Source: Scatosoma sp045594025 (GTDB lineage Bacteria; Bacillota; Clostridia; Christensenellales; Borkfalkiaceae). From it: a stretch of 60,459 nt of DNA. Positions 9,101 to 15,926 of this stretch are shown here, piece after piece. Positions within the stretch are counted from its first letter, which is position 1; each line of letters starts with the position of its first letter. The notes beneath the pieces are model-generated. The model saw nothing but the letters and a program-made list of their open reading frames with translations. It searched no databases and had not been told where the DNA came from. Position numbers and translations under genes: made by a program. The stretch is from assembly GCA_045594025.1 (NCBI GenBank), contig JAZNXS010000028.1:1-60459 (forward strand), read 5' to 3'.

Positions 9101-9327
9101 TATAATACACCAAGCGCCAAGGGGTATGCGAGATACCCGAATGCACCTATTAAGAAACTATGTATAGCAAGCCCTAAATCCCCAAAGATAAAAGAGCGCG
9201 TACACAAAATTAAAAACGCAAGTAACGAAAACAGAGCACAAGTGGAACACAAGCTCTCTTTCGTCACCAACAAAGATTCGTTTTTATTCGCTTCGTTTTT
9301 TGCTTTTTTTCCGTTGAAAATGCCCAA
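6193..9327 (-). CDS. ftsK: DNA translocase FtsK/SpoIIIE
   Basis: 1044 residues, on the long side for Gram-positive FtsK/SpoIIIE (about 750-900). It pumps chromosomal DNA through the division or sporulation septum. About four to five N-terminal membrane helices (about 25-180) are followed by a very long linker rich in P, E, Q and R (about 190-560) and then the motor: Walker A AGSSGSGKSVF near residue 710, Walker B IIIIDELADLM, and ATQRPSADVITG. The C-terminal winged-helix gamma domain (YNRAGKIIEWMEDMGYIS) reads the polar DNA motifs. The gene opens a unit with rimO, pgsA, cinA and recA, from a promoter at 9357-9385. The extra length is all in the linker. Confidence 0.96.
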   Translation of the reverse strand: MGIFNGKKAKNEANKNESLLVTKESLCSTCALFSLLAFLILCTRSFIFGDLGLAIHSFLIGAFGYLAYPLALGVLYLSIMGLIGKRLVKNRRFVACLVIACVFVALIVHTAVDFNRVKEGGYVGYCFLAGTSFPASTVAGVIGGLIVYGVVAVMSNIGAIVLFSLFTAFFVYLCVLALKNPPKAKEVRVKEEKVTYAEQPVKQPVQQPTQQGARVAQNPYAGIRPEVTQKPGVSLRERENPSAPVDDSYSPFGKPEMLQDRPYSQPKTQDSREILFGGDPAENFRRNLLFNPNSSANTRPCADPAETGYVPSYTEAYQNDVNNEETRPPMTVVGGNSYSQPEEKTYEEAFEEEEPIIEPMPYVEEEKPVRQEPVSYPIFDEPTVEEPKDDPYTLNEEPKQEEKPQTDYRRHDYMNLFSPENPRLFGEKESPRTRDSYFDETPAQEESTEIDRGFGARGRGEEELPRDSSRSAGGLHIFDEEEKSDPYTLESEDSGRRGNFDIESTSRGVVEEPTSRRGVEEPTMGFGSRDLGRGAEPPKAEPVKAPEPKQPEPPKPRIIRPYKRVPLDDFDCRDVEPAQNEEEVEQTKQDIIATLEDFKVMGATIASVTFGPTVTRYNVALPRNVAPRKVVALDQSIAISLHSSGVNIYPNYEDGVVSIEVPNKERQFVQLGCMLSGDTFVNAAKSSLMFAMGKDVANVKVYGDISKMIHMLVAGSSGSGKSVFLGSLIISMIYKYSPEELRLILIDPKKTEFVLYNNLPHLMINEIITDVNKAVQSLNWAIGEMNRRYGLFEQMSRSGKYVVNLDQYNEQLEKNERLPKIVIIIDELADLMLAAKKDIEDKIQNLTQKARAAGIHLIVATQRPSADVITGVIKSNLSTRIAFGVASDVDSRVILDQSGAQNLLGKGDFLYSMPGTRIPIRVQSAFISPSDSQKVVNFIKANNEAYYDEEATAYINNTRMTTDDPASGDKGEIDPMYIEALRHVIISGSASISMIQRKCSAGYNRAGKIIEWMEDMGYISAFDGAKARKVLISKEDFESKYGPL

Positions 9328-9349
9328 AACCGTTTTCCTCCTGATAATA

Positions 9350-9385
9350 CTGTTATATTATAACAGTTTTTTAATTTTTTTTCAA
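9350..9385 (-). promoter_or_regulatory. ftsK operon promoter with palindrome over the -10 box
   Basis: TTGAAA (9380-9385), 17-base spacer, TATAAT (9357-9362). A perfect palindrome, CTGTTATA-A-TATAACAG (9350-9366), covers the -10 box and is a candidate operator. The spacer is almost pure A on the coding strand. Confidence 0.8.
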
Positions 9386-9403
9386 TAGTTTGAACGCAAA
9401 AAA

Positions 9404-9450
9404 AACGGAGAAACGCCGACTTTTTTTCAAACAATACGCCTTTCTCCGTT
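9404..9450 (-). terminator. terminator of murC
   Basis: AACGGAGAAA pairs perfectly with TTTCTCCGTT across a 27-base loop, followed on the minus strand by eight T. It separates murC from the ftsK unit. Confidence 0.8.
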
Positions 9451-9455
9451 ATTTT

Positions 9456-10841
9456 TCAATTTTTTATAAAAAATTGCGTTTCTTTTACGCTTTTGTCTGC
9501 TTTGGTTAACAAATATTGCGCCACGTAATAAATATCCCCAGCGCCTAAAAACAGTACGACGTCCCCTTCCTTTACCGTTTTTTGAAGCCACGTTTTTAAT
9601 ACGCATACGTTTTCCGAATATAGACAGTTTCCAATCGCTTTGGACAACGTTTCGCCACTGCCTTCTGCGTCATATTTTTCCCGTGCGGAATATGTTTTAT
9701 AAATCATCAAACGCTGCACGGGACGAAGTACTTTGATAAATTCCTGTAAAAGAAACTTCGTTCTGGAATAGGTATGCGGTTGAAAAACGACGTATAATTT
9801 ACCTTTACATACCGCCTCTGCCGTTGCCACCGTCGCGGCGATTTCCCTTGGATGATGCGCATAATCGCAAATGAAACTCACCCCTCGGTACGAACCTATC
9901 CTCTCAAACCGACGTTTGACCGCTGTAAACGTTTCCAACCCTTTGGTAATTTCCTTCTCCGAAAAACCAAACGAGCGCATCGCAGCAAACGCCGCTAAGG
10001 CATTGTAAACATTGCACCGCCCAATCGCATTTGAACGTACCCGACATAACGCCTTACCGTATTCTTCCACTGTAAACGTATATTTTTCCCCACTTGCGCA
10101 TATATCTATCGCGCGATAGTCCGCAAGCGTATTCTTTATCCCAAACGTAGGGAAATCCCCAAAAGCAATACACCTTTCGTCATCCGCGCAAACGAACGCC
10201 GTTTTCGCTTTTTCGCAATATTGCCGAAAACTTGCCTCCAAATCCGCCATTCCGTCATAGCATTCCATGTGATCTTCATCGACGTTAAGAACAATGGCTA
10301 CGTCCGCGGTAATATTTAATAAATTTTTCTTATACTCGCAGGCTTCCGTAACCAGATATTCCGAACCCGAAGAATAAAAATTGCCAAGCTCGGCGTCATG
10401 ACCGCCTATATGCGCCATAAACGGAAGCCCCATATACTTCAAAATATGCGCGCACATTGCCGTACAAGTCGTCTTCCCATGACTGCCTGCAATCGCAATT
10501 ACGTTAGGAAAATCTTGACAAATAAGGCTTAACAGCTCTATCCTGGATAACAGCTTTTTCCCCAACTCTTCCCCACGACAACGTTCGGGGTGCGTTGCGG
10601 AAACCGCATCCGTATATATAATCACGTCCGCTGTTTCTAGCTCCTTCCGCCGTGGATCTATGCCAATATAAACCTTTACTCCATAAAATGCTAACGCGTC
10701 CGTTTCTTCCCCTCGGACACCGCCGCTACCGCTTACCGCATACCCTTGCATGGATAGGAATTTCGCAAGGGCGCTCATGCTAACCCCACCCACCCCGATA
10801 AAATAAATATTCTTCGCTTTTTTTAAACCTTTTAAACGCAT
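9456..10841 (-). CDS. murC: UDP-N-acetylmuramate-L-alanine ligase
   Basis: 461 residues, full length. Cytoplasmic ligase that adds L-alanine to UDP-MurNAc, the first peptide step of peptidoglycan precursor synthesis. N-terminal Rossmann motif GVGGVSMSALA, central ATP-binding loop AGSHGKTTCT (about 117-126), the Mur-ligase segment VLNVDEDHMECY, and the C-terminal DYAHHPREI motif are all present. No convincing Shine-Dalgarno sequence precedes the ATG at 10841. It lies after ftsZ, outside the usual murG-murC-murB position of the dcw cluster, and between its own terminator and a 336-base gap that holds a plus-strand small RNA candidate. Confidence 0.96.
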   Translation of the reverse strand: MRLKGLKKAKNIYFIGVGGVSMSALAKFLSMQGYAVSGSGGVRGEETDALAFYGVKVYIGIDPRRKELETADVIIYTDAVSATHPERCRGEELGKKLLSRIELLSLICQDFPNVIAIAGSHGKTTCTAMCAHILKYMGLPFMAHIGGHDAELGNFYSSGSEYLVTEACEYKKNLLNITADVAIVLNVDEDHMECYDGMADLEASFRQYCEKAKTAFVCADDERCIAFGDFPTFGIKNTLADYRAIDICASGEKYTFTVEEYGKALCRVRSNAIGRCNVYNALAAFAAMRSFGFSEKEITKGLETFTAVKRRFERIGSYRGVSFICDYAHHPREIAATVATAEAVCKGKLYVVFQPHTYSRTKFLLQEFIKVLRPVQRLMIYKTYSAREKYDAEGSGETLSKAIGNCLYSENVCVLKTWLQKTVKEGDVVLFLGAGDIYYVAQYLLTKADKSVKETQFFIKN

Positions 10842-10879
10842 ATTACATTTTATTTTTTATAAGTCAACTTTATGTTATA

Positions 10880-10896
10880 TATAAGTTTTTCTTATA
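10880..10896. repeat. AT-rich inverted repeat upstream of murC
   Basis: TATAAG-TTTTT-CTTATA, a perfect 6-bp inverted repeat about 40 bases upstream of murC. Could be a regulator site for murC; no direct support. Confidence 0.35.
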
Positions 10897-10926
10897 GAAT
10901 TATCTTCATTTTTTATTATGAATTGC

Positions 10927-10955
10927 TTGCCTAAGTACTTAAAAGGTGATATAAT
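10927..10955 (+). promoter_or_regulatory. sigma-A promoter of the ftsZ-murC small RNA
   Basis: TTGCCT (10927-10932), 17-base spacer, TATAAT (10950-10955) on the plus strand, opposite to both neighbouring genes. The start point would be near 10962. Confidence 0.65.
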
Positions 10956-10960
10956 AATTA

Positions 10961-11156
10961 AAAATATCGATTTTATCACAATGATTAATGTGATTTATCG
11001 ATAAATCGAGCAGGGTTTGGTTCGATTTAACTTTACCTATCCTCATATCTGATTTATTCTTCCTCGAAAGGGCGCTTGCAAGTTTGCGAGTGCTCTTTCT
11101 CTGTAAAAATATACTGAACGCAAAAAACAACCCTTCAAACGAAGGGTTGTTTTTTC
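10961..11156 (+). ncRNA. candidate small RNA, about 195 nt, between ftsZ and murC
   Basis: No credible coding region fills this gap. Downstream of the plus-strand promoter the sequence folds by eye into hairpin A (10965-11003: TATCGAT/ATCGATA plus ATCACA/TGTGAT), hairpin B (11003-11028: AAATCGA/TCGATTT with a 12-base loop), a CU-rich single-stranded stretch (about 11029-11065, with UAUCCUCAU and UCUUCCUC), hairpin C (11066-11099, a 16-position stem with a few G-U pairs), a linker, and a strong terminator (11122-11155). CU-rich loops of this kind in Gram-positive regulatory RNAs often pair with ribosome-binding sites. It matches no RNA family I recognise: it does not fold as a single rod like 6S RNA and lacks tmRNA, SRP and T-box marks. 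An untranscribed remnant is the alternative. Confidence 0.5.
11122..11155. terminator. bidirectional terminator (ftsZ and small RNA)
   Basis: AAAAAACAACCCTTC-AAAC-GAAGGGTTGTTTTTT: a 15-bp perfect stem with T-runs on both strands. It lies 23 bases after the ftsZ stop codon and at the 3' end of the plus-strand small RNA candidate. Confidence 0.92.
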
Positions 11157-11177
11157 GTTTTTTTGCTTTTCATGTAA

Positions 11178-12488
11178 TTATTCTTCGGAAGAATTATTCT
11201 TTCTCATGAAGAAATCCACAAAACGGGGGCGGTGTTTCCTATCCACCTGTTCACCCTCGGAAATGGGATCGTCCGGTTCGAACGCACCAGACGGCGCTAC
11301 GTAGTTAGGCGCCTGAGGTTGCGCGGGCGTTGCGTACGTGGGCGCATAATTCATGCGAGGCGCATTCCCTATATAGTCGGGATTCGCCGGTTTTTCCTCC
11401 ATACTGCTATACGATTGATCTAATTTCTGCGACAATACGGAGGCCTGATGAAGCGCCGTGCTCTGCACGTCGAAACCGTAACCGTTTTGCGCCGCATTAA
11501 AACCTGTTGCGATGATAACGACTTCCACTTCGTCCGTCATATGTTCGTCAATACAAGCACCGAAAATCACGTTTGCGGAATAATCGATAACATCTTTAAC
11601 AAGATTTGCCGCCGTGCTGACCTCATCCAAGGAAAGGCTGGGGCCGCCGATAACGTTCAAAATAACCGAACTAGCGCCCTCGATCGTGGTATTGAGCAAA
11701 GGACTGCATACGGCGCAGCGTACTGCGTCGAAAATACGTTTTTCCCCTTTCGCCACACCGATACCCATGTGCGCTAAGCCGCGGCCTTTTAACGTTGTGC
11801 GAACGTCCGCGAAGTCAAGATTGATCAAAGAAGGCTTAACGATAAGCTCCGCAATACCGCGAATACCTTGACGCAGGACTTCGTCCGCTACCTTTAACGC
11901 TTCGGTAAAAGACGTACCCTTCGGCACGACCTGACTAATTTTATCGTTGGGAATCGTGATGATGGAATCCACCGACTTTTTCAGTTCCTCTACCCCCGTC
12001 AAAGCATTCGTCATTCTAAGCTTCGCTTCGAAGGCAAACGGCAACGTAACGACCGCCACCGTCAAAATTTTCATTTCTTTCGCGATTTTTGCGATAACGG
12101 GAGCCGCGCCCGTACCCGTACCACCGCCCATACCTGCCGTAATAAACAGAAGGTCGGTATCCTTTAACGCCGCTTGGATTGCCTCTTTATCCGCTTCCGC
12201 TGCAGCTTTACCGATATTAGGATCTGCGCCTGCGCCAAGCCCTTTCGTGAGCTCTGCGCCAATTTGAATACGGTTTCTGGCTTTAGAACGAATCAAATCC
12301 TGATTATCCGTATTCACAACGATGTATTCCGCGCTCTTTAACCCGGATTCGATCAAGCGATTTACTGCATTATTACCCGCGCCGCCTACACCGATTACTT
12401 TAATTTTTGCCGTATTTGCAAACGCGCCGTAGCCGGAGCCACCGTTGCCATATTCGTAATCATTTCTTCTGTCGTCATAATGATCCAT
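11178..12488 (-). CDS. ftsZ: cell division protein FtsZ
   Basis: 436 residues. Tubulin-like GTPase that forms the division ring. The N-terminal leader (about 28 residues, rich in D, Y, G) precedes IKVIGVGGAGNNAVNRLI; the tubulin signature GGGTGTGAAPVIA, the T7-loop region NLDFADVRTTLKGRGLAHMGIG and the C-terminal domain are intact. A proline/alanine/asparagine-rich linker follows, and the tail carries RPRFVDFFMRKN, which stands where the FtsA/SepF-binding peptide (usually like DIPAFLR) would be. The stop codon of ftsA and the ATG of ftsZ share one base (TAATG), so they are translationally coupled. Confidence 0.98.
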   Translation of the reverse strand: MDHYDDRRNDYEYGNGGSGYGAFANTAKIKVIGVGGAGNNAVNRLIESGLKSAEYIVVNTDNQDLIRSKARNRIQIGAELTKGLGAGADPNIGKAAAEADKEAIQAALKDTDLLFITAGMGGGTGTGAAPVIAKIAKEMKILTVAVVTLPFAFEAKLRMTNALTGVEELKKSVDSIITIPNDKISQVVPKGTSFTEALKVADEVLRQGIRGIAELIVKPSLINLDFADVRTTLKGRGLAHMGIGVAKGEKRIFDAVRCAVCSPLLNTTIEGASSVILNVIGGPSLSLDEVSTAANLVKDVIDYSANVIFGACIDEHMTDEVEVVIIATGFNAAQNGYGFDVQSTALHQASVLSQKLDQSYSSMEEKPANPDYIGNAPRMNYAPTYATPAQPQAPNYVAPSGAFEPDDPISEGEQVDRKHRPRFVDFFMRKNNSSEE

Positions 12489-13672
12489 TATTTCTTCCCT
12501 CCGTTTTTATGAAAAATTCTCTGCCACAGGCCCTTCTTCTCATTGTCTGAAATCGCCATCGAAAGTAAAGCGATTTTAGAAGAGGAAGTGGGTTTATCGT
12601 AATAAGGTAAATCGGGGAATACCCTTTCCGTCAACCAATTTACCCGTTTTGCTATATGTTCTGCAACCCCCTTAATTCCGCCGAGACCTTCCCCCGTCAC
12701 GCTGATGGGATTGTCGGCAATTACCATGGAAGTCTTATCTTTATAATACCTTCTTAAAAAGGCATCTACCTCTTCGCACAGCACGTCCAAAGCGCATTTA
12801 ATCACGTCGTTGATTTGTTGCACGGAGAATGCTCTATCGTCCAATTCGGTATAATATTTCAAATCTCTGGAAACGCTACCGCCCGATATGTTGGCAAGCG
12901 CAAGCATCTCTTCCGCCACGGCAACGTTGATATCCAAAGTTTCAATCAGGGCTACCAATACGCTGGCTATCCCACAGTTAAACGTTTCCTCGTGTACGAT
13001 ACCGTCGCCGTAAACCACGGAAATCGAACTGGTCATAAAACCGATATCCAAGAGGAACGCATAACCCTCCCTTTTCTTTTCGGGAAGCAGGTAAATGGAT
13101 TGTGCAAGCGTGGAAGGAATAAACTTCACGTTCGTCAAACCCATGTCCCCTAGAATTTTCGTGATAAAATCGTAAAAATAATCGGAAACGAAATAATAGC
13201 ACAACGCACCTTTTAACATATTTGTCGGCACGCCGTACAAATCGTTTGCGGAAAAATACTTACGGTTATCCCCCAAGGTAAAATACATTGCCGAACGGCG
13301 AATACACCTGCCTTGCGCCATTAAACCGTTTAAACCGCTTTCATATAGCGCCTCTACGTCCTGCGCCGTAATTTTACGTTTGGAATTATACGAAGCCATA
13401 TGTCCCGTAGTAATGACAGAGACAAACGAAGAGGGAACGCCCACGCAAACGGAATCAATTACCCCGTTATACGTTTGCTGCACCGAGCTGATTGCACGCA
13501 CGACCGCACGACGGAAAGATTCTTCATCGAAAAAGCCCTCCACGCAGCAGCCTTCGTACTTTTCACTTTGCAGACCGCTGAAAACGAACGTATTATTAAC
13601 GCCTTTCGAACCGAGCAAAAAGGAAACCTCTCTCGACCGTATATCCAAAATGGCAACACATTCGTTCTTCAT
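12488..13672 (-). CDS. ftsA: cell division protein FtsA
   Basis: About 394 residues from the ATG at 13672 (MKNECVAILDIRSREV), chosen because GGAG lies 8 bases before it; an open frame extends 20 codons further upstream but has no ribosome-binding site. FtsA is an actin-like ATPase that tethers FtsZ to the membrane. Seen: phosphate-1 loop region ILDIRSREVSFLLG, SHS2-type subdomain, a second ATPase segment LLDIGFMTSSISVVYGDG, and the C-terminal amphipathic helix GLWQRIFHKNGGKK, the membrane-targeting sequence. Sequence is divergent from model FtsA but position, length and end are right. It starts a two-gene unit with ftsZ from a perfect sigma-A promoter. Confidence 0.92.
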   Translation of the reverse strand: MKNECVAILDIRSREVSFLLGSKGVNNTFVFSGLQSEKYEGCCVEGFFDEESFRRAVVRAISSVQQTYNGVIDSVCVGVPSSFVSVITTGHMASYNSKRKITAQDVEALYESGLNGLMAQGRCIRRSAMYFTLGDNRKYFSANDLYGVPTNMLKGALCYYFVSDYFYDFITKILGDMGLTNVKFIPSTLAQSIYLLPEKKREGYAFLLDIGFMTSSISVVYGDGIVHEETFNCGIASVLVALIETLDINVAVAEEMLALANISGGSVSRDLKYYTELDDRAFSVQQINDVIKCALDVLCEEVDAFLRRYYKDKTSMVIADNPISVTGEGLGGIKGVAEHIAKRVNWLTERVFPDLPYYDKPTSSSKIALLSMAISDNEKKGLWQRIFHKNGGKK

Positions 13673-13723
13673 ATCTTTCGCTCCGTAAAACGTTTTATCG
13701 AATAATAGCAAATTCTGTATTTT

Positions 13724-13752
13724 ATTATACACTATTTATACGTAATTGTCAA
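13724..13752 (-). promoter_or_regulatory. sigma-A promoter of ftsA-ftsZ
   Basis: TTGACA (13747-13752), 17 bases, TATAAT (13724-13729): exact consensus, so ftsA-ftsZ can be made independently of the upstream cell wall genes. Confidence 0.92.
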
Positions 13753-13775
13753 TAAACTGAGAAAAAAAAGTAATG

Positions 13776-13802
13776 AAAAAACACGCATTTCTGCGTGTTT
13801 TT
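13776..13802 (-). terminator. terminator of the murE-ftsQ run
   Basis: AAAAAACACGCA-TTTC-TGCGTGTTTTT, a strong stem 14 bases after the ftsQ stop codon, with T-rich sequence after it on the minus strand. Confidence 0.85.
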
Positions 13803-13816
13803 AACGGATTTTTTCA

Positions 13817-14593
13817 TTATAAATCGGATTTCGCGGAATAGACGGCGATAATTTCCTCCTCGCCATCCAAAACAACCAGCTTTCCCGTCAGTTTTTGCGC
13901 ATTTGAAAGGAGCATGTATTCATTCACCGCTTTCTGCGCCTTTTCCAACGTCGACACGTTTGGCATGCTGACGTAAATCTTTACACCCTCTTTCATCGTA
14001 AGACACAAAATCAACTCCGGCGAGCGTGCATATACTTCGATGCTGGCCACGTTGCGACGGATACCGCCAAGCGCCTTAGACACCTCTTCAGCGTATTGCA
14101 GCATCACATCAAAACAATCGTCGCCGACCAGTTTACCGCTGAGTTCCCCTGATACGTTCAAGCCTTTAAACACCACGTTATCTTCACCGTTCAAAGGATT
14201 TGCGGATTCGTTTCTCACCGTCAAGATCGTTCCGTCCGCGCTGAGTACGTAATAGCCGCCGTCGTTTTTCTCTACGGCATACGTCTCTGCGTTTTCCGTT
14301 AATACGATTACCAAGCGGTTGGGATACGCTTTTTCAAAAGCAGAAATACGGAAATATGGATATTCCTTAACAATCTCCTGCGCTTTTTTATCATCCGCAA
14401 AGAAGATGCTATCTTTTTCATAGGCATTTTCCAAACGAGTTTGTATGTTTTCCGCCTCCACCTTCGCTTCCTCGGACACCAAATTCGTTTCCAGTGTTAC
14501 GGTATCCACCCGATACACCGACGTAATACTTAACACGGCGACCGATAAAAATACCGCAACCGTCAGCAATATTACCCATAATTTCTTCATCAT
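13817..14593 (-). CDS. ftsQ: FtsQ/DivIB-family division protein
   Basis: 258 residues. One N-terminal membrane helix (about 4-26), then a POTRA-like part ending in YPYFRISAFEKAYPNRLVIVLTE (about 78-100), matching the FtsQ pattern of P-x-V/I-x-x-A-x-I-x-R-x-x-P-x-x-L-x-I-x-V-x-E, then a beta domain with YYVLSADGTIL and a tail. FtsQ/DivIB is the bitopic divisome protein that binds FtsL and DivIC. Similarity is weak, as is usual for this family; position between murA and ftsA in the cluster supports it. Either of two adjacent ATGs (GAGGAAACG-ATG-ATG) may start it. Confidence 0.85.
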   Translation of the reverse strand: MMKKLWVILLTVAVFLSVAVLSITSVYRVDTVTLETNLVSEEAKVEAENIQTRLENAYEKDSIFFADDKKAQEIVKEYPYFRISAFEKAYPNRLVIVLTENAETYAVEKNDGGYYVLSADGTILTVRNESANPLNGEDNVVFKGLNVSGELSGKLVGDDCFDVMLQYAEEVSKALGGIRRNVASIEVYARSPELILCLTMKEGVKIYVSMPNVSTLEKAQKAVNEYMLLSNAQKLTGKLVVLDGEEEIIAVYSAKSDL

Positions 14594-14618
14594 CGTTTCC
14601 TCTTCCGTTTTTTCGGAT

Positions 14619-15881
14619 TCAAATTCGTACTCGTTTTATCTTTGCGCCAAGTTTTCGAAGTTTTCCCTCGAAATCAGCATAACCGCGATCGATATGGTAT
14701 AAATCGATCACACTGCTCTGCCCTTCCGCTTTCAAAGCCGCAACCACCAACGCCGCACCCCCTCGCAGATCGCAAGCGGTAACGCAAGCACCGTGTAATT
14801 TTTCCACACCTCGTATCAAAGCCGCCCTATCCCGAACGGTGATGTCTGCGCCCATGCGTTTTAATTCCGCTACGTACCTGTATCGCGTTTCAAATAAATT
14901 TTCCACGATTAACGTAGAACCCTGCGCCGTTGCACAAAGCGCAGTATACTGCGCCTGCATATCGGTGGGAAACCCCGGAAACGGCATCGTCTCCACCAAA
15001 TCGACGGATTTCAACCGCCCACTGCTTTGCAATATTATTTTATCATTTTTTGTATGTATTTTGCAACCGTTTTCACGCAATTTATGTAAAAGTGCGGCAA
15101 TATTTTCAGACGGAACGCCGTTTATTTCAATTTCACCGCCGCAAGTGGCTGTCGCAATGAGGTACGTCCCTGCCTCTATCCTGTCCCCGATCGGCGTATA
15201 ATCCGTACCATGTAAGCGTTTTACTCCTTCGATTACGACCGTTCCACCGCCCGCGCCGCGAATATTTGCACCCATGGCATTTAAAAATCGTTGCAAATCC
15301 ACGATTTCGGGTTCTTTCGCAGCGTTGCGAATCACCGTAATCCCCTCCGCTTTCACCGCAGCGAGAATGATATTTTCCGTTGCGCCGACGCTGGGAAAAT
15401 CCAGCATAATTTCCGCCCCTTTTAACCGTTTCGCCTCGCAGTGAATATAGCCGTTTTTTTCTACGATTTCCACACCCAACCGCTTTAACCCCGTCAAGTG
15501 TAAATCAATCGGCCTTAGCCCAATATCACACCCACCGGGATAGGATATTTTCGCCCGCCTAAAACGAGTCAAAACCGAACCCAGCATAAAAACGGAAGAA
15601 CGCAGCTCCTTTGTCAACCTTGCCGGAATCTCATGGGAAGCTGCGTTTGAGCTGTCGATGATAGCGCAATCTTTTTGACGCTTGATTTCGCACCCGACTT
15701 CTCGTAATATATGTAACATATTTTCCACGTCGTTGATTGCCGGAACGTTGCGAATTTTTACGGGCTCGTCGGTGAGTACCGACGCCGCCAGCAATGGTAG
15801 CACCGTGTTTTTTGCGCTGTGCGCCTGCAACTTTCCGTATAATTTTTCACCGCCGTCAATGATAAATTTATCCATACGCAA
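14619..15881 (-). CDS. murA: UDP-N-acetylglucosamine 1-carboxyvinyltransferase
   Basis: 420 residues, full length. Transfers enolpyruvate from PEP to UDP-GlcNAc, the first committed step of peptidoglycan synthesis and the target of fosfomycin. The active-site loop PGGCDIGLRPIDLHLTGL has the catalytic cysteine, so fosfomycin sensitivity would be expected at the target level. The N-terminal SAKNTVLPLLAAS holds the substrate-binding K and N. It lies 25 bases before ftsQ and 45 after ftsW in the same run. The place between ftsW and ftsQ is where murG-murB or murA occur in clostridial clusters. Confidence 0.97.
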   Translation of the reverse strand: MRMDKFIIDGGEKLYGKLQAHSAKNTVLPLLAASVLTDEPVKIRNVPAINDVENMLHILREVGCEIKRQKDCAIIDSSNAASHEIPARLTKELRSSVFMLGSVLTRFRRAKISYPGGCDIGLRPIDLHLTGLKRLGVEIVEKNGYIHCEAKRLKGAEIMLDFPSVGATENIILAAVKAEGITVIRNAAKEPEIVDLQRFLNAMGANIRGAGGGTVVIEGVKRLHGTDYTPIGDRIEAGTYLIATATCGGEIEINGVPSENIAALLHKLRENGCKIHTKNDKIILQSSGRLKSVDLVETMPFPGFPTDMQAQYTALCATAQGSTLIVENLFETRYRYVAELKRMGADITVRDRAALIRGVEKLHGACVTACDLRGGAALVVAALKAEGQSSVIDLYHIDRGYADFEGKLRKLGAKIKRVRI

Positions 15882-15926
15882 AAGCTCCTTTGCTTTATCG
15901 TATGAAATTTCAACCTTGTTTTGTGT

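Noticed and set aside
10939..11130. 63-codon minus-strand open frame in the ftsZ-murC gap
   Set aside because: No ribosome-binding site, odd composition and strong hairpins within; better explained as RNA structure.
10961..11156. 6S RNA, tmRNA or SRP RNA between ftsZ and murC
   Set aside because: The ends do not pair into one long rod with a central bulge, there is no tRNA-like end or SRP tetraloop domain, so none of these names fits.
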